A stretch of DNA of 64,000 nucleotides, taken from the NCBI RefSeq assembly GCF_001644025.1, contig NZ_LUUK01000179.1, positions 1-64,000 of the forward strand, read 5' to 3'. Positions 9,230 to 17,390 of the stretch are shown here, in pieces. The notes under the pieces were generated by a model. That model was not told where the DNA came from. It was given only the letters and a program-made list of their open reading frames with translations, and ran no database searches. Source of the stretch: Methylomonas koyamae (GTDB lineage: Bacteria > Pseudomonadota > Gammaproteobacteria > Methylococcales > Methylomonadaceae). The stretch's first letter is position 1. Every line of letters begins with the position of its first letter. A program made the translations under genes and the position numbers.

Positions 9230-10414
9230 TTATACAACGTTGTCTTTTTTCAGCATATTACGGATGCTGCGCAAGGCCTGCCGGGTGCGATGTTCGTTCT
9301 CGATCAAACTGAAGCGGATATGATCGTCGCCGTGTTGGCCGAAACCGATGCCCGGCGATACCGCCACCTTGGCATCGATGATCAATTTCTTGGCGAACTC
9401 GATCGATCCCATGCCTTGATAGGCGTCCGGAATCTTGGCCCAGACGAACATCGTCGCCTTGGGTTTTTCCACATGCCAACCCATCGCGTTCAGGCCGTCG
9501 CACAATACGTCTCGGCGCGCCTTATACATATCGCGGATTTCCGCGACGCAATCCTGCGGACCTTCCAGCGCGGTAATCGCCGCGACCTGGATCGGCGTGA
9601 AGGTGCCGTAATCCATATAAGATTTGATCCGGGTCAATGCCGCGACCAAGGTCGGATTACCGCACATGAAGCCGACCCGCCAGCCGGGCATGTTGTAACT
9701 TTTAGACAGCGAGAAAAACTCGACCGCGATGTCCTTGGCGCCTTCCACTTGCAGAATCGACGGTGCGACGTAGCCGTCGAATACGATGTCGGCGTAGGCA
9801 ATATCGTGAACGATCCAGATATTGTGTTCCTTACAAATCGCGACGACTTTCTCGAAAAAATCCAGCTCGACGCACTGGCAAGTCGGATTGCCGGGAAAGT
9901 TGAGGATCAGCATCTTAGGCTTAGGCCAGCATTCGGCGATGCCTTTGTGCAATTCCTCGAAGAAATCGGTACCGGGCGTCAGCGGCACGTGCCGAATGTC
10001 GGCGCCGGCGATGACGACGCCATAAGGATGGATCGGATAGGCTGGATTCGGCACCAACACCACGTCGCCGGGACCCAAGGTCGCTAGCGCCAGATGCGAC
10101 AAGCCCTCCTTGGAGCCTATCGTGACAATGGCTTCGGTATTGAAATCCAAATCCACGTCGAAGCGTCTTTTATACCAACCGCAAATCGCCTTGCGCAGGC
10201 GCGGAATCCCTTTGGACACCGAATAACGGTGAGTATCGTCGCGCTGGGCGACTTCCAACATTTTGTTCAGGATGTGCGGCGGGGTCGGTTGGTCCGGATT
10301 GCCCATGCCGAAGTCGATAATGTCCTCGCCGTCCGCTCGGGCTTTGGCTTTCAGTTCGTTGACGATGTTGAAGACGTAAGGCGGTAGGCGGCTGATGCGA
10401 TGAAATTCTTCCAT
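9230..10414 (-). CDS. alaC: Alanine transaminase AlaC
   Basis: This is a PLP-dependent class I/II aminotransferase that makes alanine from pyruvate and glutamate. The 394-residue sequence aligns with E. coli AlaC essentially end to end, for example RLPPYVFNI near the start, [20 protein letters not shown] and [11 protein letters not shown] with the PLP lysine at about residue 238. I chose the ATG at 10414 because homology begins there and AAGAG lies a few bases upstream. An ATG 13 codons earlier is possible but adds unmatched residues. Placement just upstream of hom-thrC is often seen in proteobacteria related to this one, and fits amino acid synthesis. Confidence 0.93.
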   Translation of the reverse strand: MEEFHRISRLPPYVFNIVNELKAKARADGEDIIDFGMGNPDQPTPPHILNKMLEVAQRDDTHRYSVSKGIPRLRKAICGWYKRRFDVDLDFNTEAIVTIGSKEGLSHLALATLGPGDVVLVPNPAYPIHPYGVVIAGADIRHVPLTPGTDFFEELHKGIAECWPKPKMLILNFPGNPTCQCVELDFFEKVVAICKEHNIWIVHDIAYADIVFDGYVAPSILQVEGAKDIAVEFFSLSKSYNMPGWRVGFMCGNPTLVAALTRIKSYMDYGTFTPIQVAAITALEGPQDCVAEIRDMYKARRDVLCDGLNAMGWHVEKPKATMFVWAKIPDAYQGMGSIEFAKKLIIDAKVAVSPGIGFGQHGDDHIRFSLIENEHRTRQALRSIRNMLKKDNVV

Positions 10415-10597
10415 TAACGACTCTTGATCTGGTGCTGGTGAGGTTTTAAACAAGGCCGGCTAAGGTACTGGTGTTGCCTGGCAATGTCAATTGCCGGCCC
10501 AAATGCAACAGGCCGGCGGCGAGGCTTATGGCCCGCAGCTGTAGCCTAGCGGCCTAAATGTCGACCGGCGGACTGAGCGGCGAGCCGGCGATAGCGA

Positions 10598-10750
10598 TCA
10601 GCGGCCGGCCGAGGAGGATTTCTCCACGCCTTCGCTCGCGGGTTGGTTGAGATAGGAACCGCCCACCAAAAACACCAGTACTATCAGATACAGCACCGCC
10701 GCGATATTTTTTGCCCGTTTACTGCCGTCGTCCGGATTGATTTCAGTCAT
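10598..10750 (-). CDS. Small single-pass membrane protein, unknown function
   Basis: This is a 50-residue protein with a charged N-terminus (MTEINPDDGSKRAKN), one transmembrane helix (about residues 16-33, AAVLYLIVLVFLVGG) and a short serine-rich tail. I do not recognise a family. It begins 25 bases after the stop codon of the ftsH paralogue on the same strand and may be co-transcribed with it. Because small membrane proteins often act as partners or adaptors of FtsH, a functional link is conceivable but unproven. The ATG at 10750 starts the plausible product; an upstream in-frame start would overlap ftsH. Confidence 0.55.
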   Translation of the reverse strand: MTEINPDDGSKRAKNIAAVLYLIVLVFLVGGSYLNQPASEGVEKSSSAGR

Positions 10751-10775
10751 TGCCTCACTCGCTCTATCCTCTAAT

Positions 10776-12689
10776 TCAAATACCGGCCAGCGCCGCCAAC
10801 ATATCATCGCGCTGGATCACCTCTTTTTCCTGCAGCAAGTCGGCAAGTCTGTCCAGCTGAGCGCGCCGGCCGGCCAGCACACCCGCAGCCCGATTTTCGG
10901 CCTCCTCCAACAATGCGCCGATTTCGGCGTCGACCGCGCGAGCGGTCTCTTCGCTGTAATTGCGCTGCTCGCCGACATCGCCGGGCAGAAATTGTAATTG
11001 CTGACGTTGGCCGTAGATCCTCGGTCCCAGTTTTTTGCTCATGCCCAAGTAGCACACCATGTTACGGGCGATTTCGCTGGCGCGCTCCAGGTCGTTTTGC
11101 GCCCCGGTCGAAACGCTACCCAGCGCCGATTGCTCGGCGGCGCGGCCGGCCAATAGGATGGCCAACTGATCTTTCAACTCAGCTTCGGTGGACAGATATT
11201 TTTCCTCGACCGGCAGTTGCAACGTGAAGCCTAGTGCCGAGACCCCGCGCGGAATAATGGAAATTTTATGCACCGGCTGGCCGGTCGGCAAGTTTTCCGC
11301 GACCAGGGCGTGCCCGGCCTCGTGGTAAGCCACCCGGCGTTTTTCGTCGGGACCCAAAATGCGATTTTTCTTTTCCGGACCGGCCATCACGCGATCGATA
11401 GCAGCCTCGAAATCGGCCATCGTCACGGTTTCTCGGCCGCCGCGGGCAGCCAAAATGGCCGCTTCGTTGGCGATATTCGACAAGTCCGCGCCGACGAAAC
11501 CCGGCGTGCGCTTGGCAACGGTCTGCAAATCCACGTCATCGGCCAAACGCATCGCCTTGCAATGCAGCGTCAAGATCGCCACCCGGTCGATCAAATCGGG
11601 TTTATCGACGACGATTTGCCGATCGAAGCGTCCGGCGCGCAATAAGGCCTTGTCGAGGATCTCCGGCCGATTGGTCGCGGCCATCACCACGACGCCGGCA
11701 GTCGCGTCGAAGCCATCCATCTCGGTCAATAACTGGTTCAGGGTTTGTTCGCGTTCGTCGTTGCCGGGCATGGCCATCGGCCCACCGCGACTGCGGCCGA
11801 TCGCATCGAGCTCGTCGATAAAAATGATGCAAGGCGCTTTTTGGCGGGCCTGCTCGAACAAATCCCGCACCCTGGCCGCGCCGATACCGACGAACAGCTC
11901 GATGAATTCCGAAGCGCTGATGTTAAAAAACGGCACCCCTGCTTCGCCGGACACCGCCCTGGCCAACAGCGTCTTGCCGGTACCCGGCGCGCCGACCAAC
12001 AACACCCCTTTCGGCATCCTGCCGCCCAGTTTTTGCAATTTCTCCGGCGACTTTAAAAAGTCGATGGTTTCCTTCAGTTCCTGTTTGGCGCTTTCGGCGC
12101 CGGCCACGTCTTCGAAGGTGGTTTTGACCGCTTCTTGTTGGATTCTGACCTTGTTGCCGAGGTTCAGAAACGACCGCCCCGCCCCGCCGGTCATTTTCGG
12201 TAACAGCCACATCCAGATTCCGGCGAAAATCGCTAGCGGTATCACCCAGTTAAACAGCAGATTGCTCAGCCAATTGTCGCCGCTACGCACCACGTATTCG
12301 ACCCGGTGTTCCTGAAGTTGCTTTCCCAAGGAGTCGTCCCACAGCGGCACGGTAAAAAACTGTTTGCCCAGAACCTTGTCTTCGGTCTTCAGCGTACCGT
12401 TGATAAAGCGTTGCGTCACCACGGCTTTTTCGACTTTGTTGTCGTTGACCAAGGCCAAGAATTGGCTGTAGGGAATTTCGCGGCCTTCGATACGCTCGCC
12501 ACCGGCCAGTATCGACAGCAATAGCACGCCGACCAAGGCATACCAAAACCAGCGAGGCGACCTAGGCTTATCGCCGTCGGCGGCGGGCGCTTGCTGCTTC
12601 CAAGCCCGATAATGGTCTTGCAACCACGCCCAAGCCGCCGACCACAATTTCGCCAGCGCTTCGATTACTTGCTTACCCGTCATGACCAC
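10776..12689 (-). CDS. ftsH: FtsH-type ATP-dependent zinc metalloprotease (paralogue)
   Basis: This 637-residue membrane protease has transmembrane segments at about residues 46-62 and 146-165 around a periplasmic domain. The AAA+ module carries Walker A GAPGTGKT at 233-240, Walker B IIFIDELDA at 288-296 and the SRH region ATNRPEILD. The M41 zinc site is HEAGH at 456-460. The N-terminus is longer and more hydrophilic than in the housekeeping FtsH (a Trp-rich amphipathic start and a KQQAPAADGDKPRS stretch). The pore-loop region reads FVGIGAARVRD instead of the usual FVGVGASRVRD. No rlmE or folP neighbours are present, so it is probably a second, non-canonical copy; that is inference. Full catalytic residues suggest it is active. 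Confidence 0.9.
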   Translation of the reverse strand: MVMTGKQVIEALAKLWSAAWAWLQDHYRAWKQQAPAADGDKPRSPRWFWYALVGVLLLSILAGGERIEGREIPYSQFLALVNDNKVEKAVVTQRFINGTLKTEDKVLGKQFFTVPLWDDSLGKQLQEHRVEYVVRSGDNWLSNLLFNWVIPLAIFAGIWMWLLPKMTGGAGRSFLNLGNKVRIQQEAVKTTFEDVAGAESAKQELKETIDFLKSPEKLQKLGGRMPKGVLLVGAPGTGKTLLARAVSGEAGVPFFNISASEFIELFVGIGAARVRDLFEQARQKAPCIIFIDELDAIGRSRGGPMAMPGNDEREQTLNQLLTEMDGFDATAGVVVMAATNRPEILDKALLRAGRFDRQIVVDKPDLIDRVAILTLHCKAMRLADDVDLQTVAKRTPGFVGADLSNIANEAAILAARGGRETVTMADFEAAIDRVMAGPEKKNRILGPDEKRRVAYHEAGHALVAENLPTGQPVHKISIIPRGVSALGFTLQLPVEEKYLSTEAELKDQLAILLAGRAAEQSALGSVSTGAQNDLERASEIARNMVCYLGMSKKLGPRIYGQRQQLQFLPGDVGEQRNYSEETARAVDAEIGALLEEAENRAAGVLAGRRAQLDRLADLLQEKEVIQRDDMLAALAGI

Positions 12690-13038
12690 CCCCGGTTATT
12701 GGTTATTATCTCGGAAAAAATCGGTTCTTCGCCGCATCCCGTGCTCGATCAAGTCGACAGCCTACCAGACTTTCGGACCGGCGCGAGTTCGTCGCCGCGC
12801 GGCGCCATTCGGCGTCCGGATTCGTCGGCCTAATTTCCGAAAAACTCGGCGGTCGTAGTGCCGAAACCATGCGCGTGACAAATTCTTAGTCGATTTGTCG
12901 TCTCTCCGACACAAGCCGCTTCGGATATCTTAGGCTTACGGCCTCGGTAAGCCTTCCCTGATTTTACCCACATGTCAACAAGTTACGGCTTTCAGTCCGC
13001 AATGCCGCCACAAGCGGGACGCTTGGCCCCGATTTTGT
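12690..13038. other. Divergent intergenic region between ftsH paralogue and four-gene cassette
   Basis: These 349 bases separate genes transcribed in opposite directions and should hold both promoters. I see no convincing -35/-10 pair, operator, terminator or small gene in it. An open plus-strand frame that begins here and runs into the next gene is out of frame with that gene and is not supported. Confidence 0.4.
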
Positions 13039-13995
13039 ATGGCCGAGTACATGACCAACCATTCGCAGCCGACAGCCGACCCCAGCGAACACATTTTTCC
13101 GCTGCCTGGACGCCAACTACCGCCGAAAGCCGGTATCCACCCGATGGCGGCGATTTCGCCCGGCCGGCGCTACCCGCTCAATCCGAATTTCGCGAACATT
13201 GCCGGCGGCATCGATGGCCTGATCGGCGGCTATCGTTTATCCCTGGACAGAGCCGAGATCCTGCCGATAGTTCCGAACCAAGGCGCTGCTCACGGCTTCG
13301 TCTGGGACGAGGGCCGCCTGCCGGTCGGCGTCGCGACGGAGTTGGCCGCGTCACACGTCGGCGGCGGACGCAGCCGCCTGACCTTGCACGCGGCTACTCT
13401 GGAAGGACTCGAGGTCAAACTGATTCAGCAACTACCGGTGTTGAACATCACCCCGAGGTTTGCGGTGGAGTGGGAAACCCGCGGCCACGGCGCACAGCTC
13501 GGCGTGGTGCAGCTAGTCGAATCGGCCCGCACCGCCCATTTCGCCGACGGCGGCACGTTGAACCTGTTAAATACCGCGAGCGCCAATGCCGGGCCGGTTT
13601 TATATCTGGACGATCCCGGTGCGCCTTCGCCAGTCATTCCGGTGTGCGGCTTTCAAAACGCCGATGAAACCAGCCGCTTCGAGTTCAGCGAGTCGGTGCG
13701 CCAGCCAATTTACGCCGAATTGGACGGCCAACCGGTCGCGTCTATCAGCGTCCTGGAGCAATACACGCTGTACTTCCTAGCCAACACCGCGCCCGACCGG
13801 CCGGATGATTTCATTTGGACGCCAGTGCATTTGCCGATCGTTTGGGGCTGGAGCATACGAGTGCAACAACGCTTCGACGGCGTTTGGGACATATTTCGGC
13901 GTAAGCTGATCATGCCGACACCTTCGACCGAAGCGCCGCCGTTACCGACCTGGACCGACAACAGCCTGCGTTGCCGGACTCCGTTGGATGTCTGA
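13039..13995 (+). CDS. Unknown protein, first gene of the amine oxidase cassette
   Basis: I do not recognise this 318-residue protein. It has no signal peptide and no obvious membrane segment. The sequence is rich in Gly, Pro and short alternating hydrophobic stretches, as in beta-rich folds. It contains GGIDGLIGGYRLSLDRAEI near residue 54 and a tryptophan-rich part (DDFIWTPVHLPIVWGWS) near residue 255. It ends eight bases inside the following FAD oxidase gene, so the two are translationally coupled and likely work together. ATG at 13039 lacks a good ribosome site; ATG at 13051 or 13144 are alternatives. Coding is supported by composition and by the tight overlap with the next gene. Confidence 0.75.
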   Translation: MAEYMTNHSQPTADPSEHIFPLPGRQLPPKAGIHPMAAISPGRRYPLNPNFANIAGGIDGLIGGYRLSLDRAEILPIVPNQGAAHGFVWDEGRLPVGVATELAASHVGGGRSRLTLHAATLEGLEVKLIQQLPVLNITPRFAVEWETRGHGAQLGVVQLVESARTAHFADGGTLNLLNTASANAGPVLYLDDPGAPSPVIPVCGFQNADETSRFEFSESVRQPIYAELDGQPVASISVLEQYTLYFLANTAPDRPDDFIWTPVHLPIVWGWSIRVQQRFDGVWDIFRRKLIMPTPSTEAPPLPTWTDNSLRCRTPLDV

Positions 13996-15073
13996 ACTGT
14001 TGGAGGTTGCGATCGTCGGCGCCGGATTGTCCGGCTTGGCGCTGGCCGAACGGCTATCCGCCGACGGCCGCGCGGTCGGCGTATTCGAAGCCCGCGACCG
14101 CTGCGGCGGACGCATATTGTCGGTGCCGTTGGCGGACAATTTAACAGTCGATTTGGGCCCGACCTGGCTGTGGCCCGGTAGCCAACCACGCATTGCCGCG
14201 CTGTGCCGTCGACTGGGATTGACATTATTTCGCCAAGCCGACGCCGGACAAAGTCTTTATAAAATCAGCGCGGACACCGTGCCGGTCGGCTACCACGACC
14301 GGCAAACCCACGCCGATGCCTGGCGCATTCAGGGCGGCTGCGCCACATTGATCGATGCGCTGCTAGCCAGGCTCGCCGATATCGATATCCGCCTGAATCA
14401 AGCGTTATTGCGAATCGTCGACCGCGACGATCACGTCGAACTGAGCTTTTCGACCGTCAACGGGACCGACACTGTCCGAGCCAAACGCGCGGTCTTGACC
14501 GTTCCGCCACGTTTGATGGCCGAACGAATCGCCTTCGTTCCGGCCCTGTCGGCCGACTTGTTCGAAGCATGCCGGGCCACCCCAACCTGGATGGCCGGCC
14601 ACGCCAAGGCGGCATTGGCCTATCCGAGCGCCTTTTGGCGCCAACAGGGCTGGTCCGGCAACGCGGTGTTGCCCTACCCCGGCGCGATTTTGTCGGAAAT
14701 TTACGACGCCGAAGACCCGCGCGGCGAATTCGGCGCCTTGTTCGGCTTTTTTGGGATACCGGCCGAATTTCGCGACCGCTATCGTGCGGACTTGCCCGGC
14801 TTGCTGATTCACCATTTGTCCGAGCTCTACGGTCCGGACGCGGCCGAGCCGTTACGATCGACGATACAAGACTGGAGCATGGAGGCCTATACCGCCACCG
14901 CGCTGGACCGGCTGCCGCCGATAGGCCACCCCGATTACGGCCACCGTTGGTTGCAACTCGACCATTGGACCGACAAACTTTATTTCGGCGGCACCGAAAC
15001 CGCCGCCGAGCACGGCGGCTATCTGGAAGGCGCGCTGGTCGCGGCGGAAAGAGTCTACGCCGCATTAACCTGA
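13988..15073 (+). CDS. FAD-dependent flavin amine oxidase
   Basis: This 361-residue flavoprotein has the N-terminal dinucleotide-binding signature VAIVGAGLSGLALAERL with an acidic residue about 25 residues later (FEARDRCGGRI), as in monoamine oxidases and related enzymes. The C-terminal FAD-contact motif LYFGGTETAAEHGGYLEGAL is also typical. It lacks a signal peptide, so it is cytoplasmic. It is shorter than eukaryotic MAO but within the range of bacterial family members. The substrate cannot be told: amines, phytoene-like isoprenoids and protein residues are all oxidised by relatives. It overlaps the unknown upstream gene and is followed 17 bases later by another unknown gene. Confidence 0.85.
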   Translation: MSELLEVAIVGAGLSGLALAERLSADGRAVGVFEARDRCGGRILSVPLADNLTVDLGPTWLWPGSQPRIAALCRRLGLTLFRQADAGQSLYKISADTVPVGYHDRQTHADAWRIQGGCATLIDALLARLADIDIRLNQALLRIVDRDDHVELSFSTVNGTDTVRAKRAVLTVPPRLMAERIAFVPALSADLFEACRATPTWMAGHAKAALAYPSAFWRQQGWSGNAVLPYPGAILSEIYDAEDPRGEFGALFGFFGIPAEFRDRYRADLPGLLIHHLSELYGPDAAEPLRSTIQDWSMEAYTATALDRLPPIGHPDYGHRWLQLDHWTDKLYFGGTETAAEHGGYLEGALVAAERVYAALT

Positions 15074-15090
15074 ACCCTTCCGGAGTCACG

Positions 15091-15558
15091 ATGACCGAAC
15101 ACCCCGTAAACACCGAAAGTCTGGCGCGTTTTGCCCGTCAGGCCGCCGAGATTAAAAGCGCCGCCCGATCCAGTTACGACCGCCTGCTCGCGGCGGATTT
15201 ATCGCGGCAACGTTGGGACGGCTGTTTTCAACGCAATGTGCTGGCGGTGCTGGCGCAAGTCTACGACCAGGCTGCAAACGTACTACAAACGTTGCCGTTT
15301 GCCCCGGACCCCACGCCATTGGATAGGGGCATGTCCGCGCTGACCAAATTGGTGCTGGCCGAGTTCGACGGCTTTATCGAGACATTCCTCGCCTATGTCG
15401 TGGATAAACACCGCACGTCCTGCGCGTTGTCTAACTTCCCCGACGAACACAAACCCGATCGGGATTATCTCGAGGTGGTGAAACGCGATATCGCCCAGTT
15501 ATGGCGGGAGTTTGCGGTCAACGTCAACAACCGATTTCTCGCCTTAACGACGGAGTAA
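15091..15558 (+). CDS. Unknown 155-residue protein of the amine oxidase cassette
   Basis: This protein is predicted to be mainly helical and soluble, with no signal peptide. It starts MTEHPVNTESLARFARQ and contains a segment DRGMSALTKLVLAEFDGFIETFLAYVVDKH. I do not recognise a family. ATG at 15091 is chosen because CCGGAG is located nine bases upstream and because it follows the amine oxidase stop by 17 bases. The next gene starts three bases after its stop. The tight spacing supports a single transcript of four genes. Confidence 0.7.
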   Translation: MTEHPVNTESLARFARQAAEIKSAARSSYDRLLAADLSRQRWDGCFQRNVLAVLAQVYDQAANVLQTLPFAPDPTPLDRGMSALTKLVLAEFDGFIETFLAYVVDKHRTSCALSNFPDEHKPDRDYLEVVKRDIAQLWREFAVNVNNRFLALTTE

Positions 15559-15561
15559 ACC

Positions 15562-16182
15562 ATGAAGTTTTACATGACCCCCGGCTCGTGTTCGACCGGT
15601 ATCCACATTTTGTTGGAAGAATTGGAACTGGTCTTCGAAGTCTATCCGGTCAATTTGTTGGCCGGCGATCAACTAAAACCCGAATATCTAGCGATCAACC
15701 CCAAGGGGACGATTCCGACGCTGGTGCGCGACGACGGCGGGACGTTGACCGAGTTCAGCGCAATCGCTTACTGGCTGGCACGCCGTTACCCCAAGGCTGG
15801 CCTGTTGCCGGGCGATGCCGACGGCGACGCCCGCGCGATAGAACTGATGGCACACGCGGTCGGCACCCTGCACGGCGCAGGTTTTGCCCGGATTTTTACG
15901 CCGGAAAAATTCGCCAGCCAATCCGCCGACATCGACGCGGTCAAAGCGCAAGGCCTGGAGATCGTCCGGCGCGGATTTGAGGTATTGAACGACAGTTTAC
16001 CGACGGCAGGCTACGCACTGGGTCAATTCAGCATAGCCGACGCGGCCTTGTTCTACCCCTGTTTCTGGGCCGATAAAACCGCCATCGAGCTACCGGAACG
16101 TTGTCTGAATCACTATCGCCTGATGCTGACCCGGCCGGCAGTCCGGCAAGTGCTAATGGAAGAAGGTTATCGGGTGAACTAA
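15562..16182 (+). CDS. Glutathione S-transferase family protein
   Basis: This 206-residue protein has the GST architecture. An N-terminal thioredoxin-like domain begins MKFYMTPGSCSTGIHILLEE, where the SCSTG position matches the active-site serine/cysteine region of beta- and theta-like bacterial GSTs. The cis-proline segment follows (NPKGTIPTLV near residue 49) with the glutathione-gamma-glutamyl loop LTEFSAIAYWLARRYP. The C-terminal helical domain holds the N-capping-like ALGQFSIADAALFYP. It is the last gene of the cassette. GSTs conjugate or reduce electrophiles; here the enzyme may deal with an aldehyde or peroxide made by the upstream oxidase, which is inference. Confidence 0.85.
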   Translation: MKFYMTPGSCSTGIHILLEELELVFEVYPVNLLAGDQLKPEYLAINPKGTIPTLVRDDGGTLTEFSAIAYWLARRYPKAGLLPGDADGDARAIELMAHAVGTLHGAGFARIFTPEKFASQSADIDAVKAQGLEIVRRGFEVLNDSLPTAGYALGQFSIADAALFYPCFWADKTAIELPERCLNHYRLMLTRPAVRQVLMEEGYRVN

Positions 16183-16586
16183 GCAAGTCACCCGTAATTA
16201 CCCGCCGGGCTGGTTGATCGCTCGGCTTTCGACAAGCCCGGTTGTCGGCGCTGGCGGCGGCTTTCTCCGGCCTGTCCTAAGACAAACTAGGGAAAAGTCG
16301 AGAAACTCGCATCGGAACGCGATATTCGTGGCGTTGTCTTGGGCGTTCCTCCTTCCAATGAAACGCCCTCGACAAGAGTAACGCCTTCGGCGCGACGAAG
16401 TTGTCGCACTCCCACAATGACTTTCTACTGACTTCAGCTACTGATTTTTTTACCGCAAAGTCCGGTTCCAGACTCGGGTCGCGATCAGTCGGCACACCCG
16501 GCCCTTTCCGTCACCCGCAACAATTCGCAAGACAATTATCGGTTTTTCAAGGAAAATACCGGGGATTTTCAACGTTTCCGCGTTAC
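16183..16586 (+). other. Intergenic region before the spermidine synthase-like gene
   Basis: This 404-base gap has no supported gene. An open frame from 16401 is continuous with the downstream gene, but its first 62 codons look like non-coding sequence. One weak hairpin is seen around GGGCGTT and AACGCCC at about 16341-16368. I see no clear promoter. Confidence 0.35.
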
Positions 16587-17390
16587 ATGTACAAATACGA
16601 CGGCCTGGTTATCCACCAAAGCCACGACGACGAGGGCATCATCGAAGTCGTCGATAACGATGGGGTTCGAGCCCTGCATTTCGGTTCGCACGCCCGGCAA
16701 AGTTCGATGTTGATCGCCGAACCCGACCGCCTGCATTCCCTGTACGCCCGCGCGATGATGGCCGGCCTGCTGTTTCAGCCGCCGCCCAGGGATACCCTGC
16801 TGATCGGCTTGGGCGGGGGCACGATCGCCAAGTTTCTGCTCCATCAATTTGCCGACTGCCGGGTGCGGGTGGTCGAGTTTCGCGGCAGCGTTTTAAAAGT
16901 GGCGCGTAGCCATTTCAGCCTGCCCTTCGATGCCCGCTTGAAAATTAAAATCGGTTGCGGCGCCCAACACGTCAGACAATATTCCCGCGAACATGGCGAA
17001 TGCCACGATCTGATCATGATCGACGCCTATGACCACGACGGCATGGCCCCCGAGGTCAGTAGCGAAGCCTTTTTCGACGCCTGCCGAACCTTGCTGACCC
17101 GCGACGGTCTGTTGGTCATCAACCTTTGGGGTACCGACAAGCCGATGTTTCAACAAGTCAGTTGGAATCTGGGCCGGGTGTTCAACTGGCGGATGCTGTT
17201 TTTGCCGGTGCGCGGCCGCGGCAACGTGATCGGCTTTGCTTTCGCTGATCAAACCGCGAAACCCACTCTAAAAAATTTGATAGACCGAGCCAAGCACCTG
17301 GAGCAACGCTATCAAATCGAATTTCCGACGTATCTGTTGGACTTAAAACGCCACAATCCCAACGTTTTCAACCGGATCATCAAACCGTGA
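16587..17390 (+). CDS. Spermidine synthase-like methyltransferase-fold protein
   Basis: The 267-residue protein has the Rossmann core of the spermidine synthase (SpeE) family. The nucleotide-binding glycine loop is [15 protein letters not shown]. The acidic strand end is [15 protein letters not shown], and an active-site-like segment is [24 protein letters not shown]. In true spermidine synthases the strand ends ELDP; here it reads EFRG, so one of the acidic residues is lost and polyamine synthesis is doubtful. The ATG at 16587 is where family-like sequence begins ([12 protein letters not shown]). The stop overlaps the GTG start of ygiQ, so the two genes are coupled. Confidence 0.75.
   Translation: MYKYDGLVIHQSHDDEGIIEVVDNDGVRALHFGSHARQSSMLIAEPDRLHSLYARAMMAGLLFQPPPRDTLLIGLGGGTIAKFLLHQFADCRVRVVEFRGSVLKVARSHFSLPFDARLKIKIGCGAQHVRQYSREHGECHDLIMIDAYDHDGMAPEVSSEAFFDACRTLLTRDGLLVINLWGTDKPMFQQVSWNLGRVFNWRMLFLPVRGRGNVIGFAFADQTAKPTLKNLIDRAKHLEQRYQIEFPTYLLDLKRHNPNVFNRIIKP

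Noticed and set aside
12972-13667. Plus-strand frame of 231 codons overlapping the first cassette gene
   Set aside because: It is Arg/Pro-rich and out of frame with the gene at 13039-13995, which has better protein composition and the overlap with the amine oxidase.
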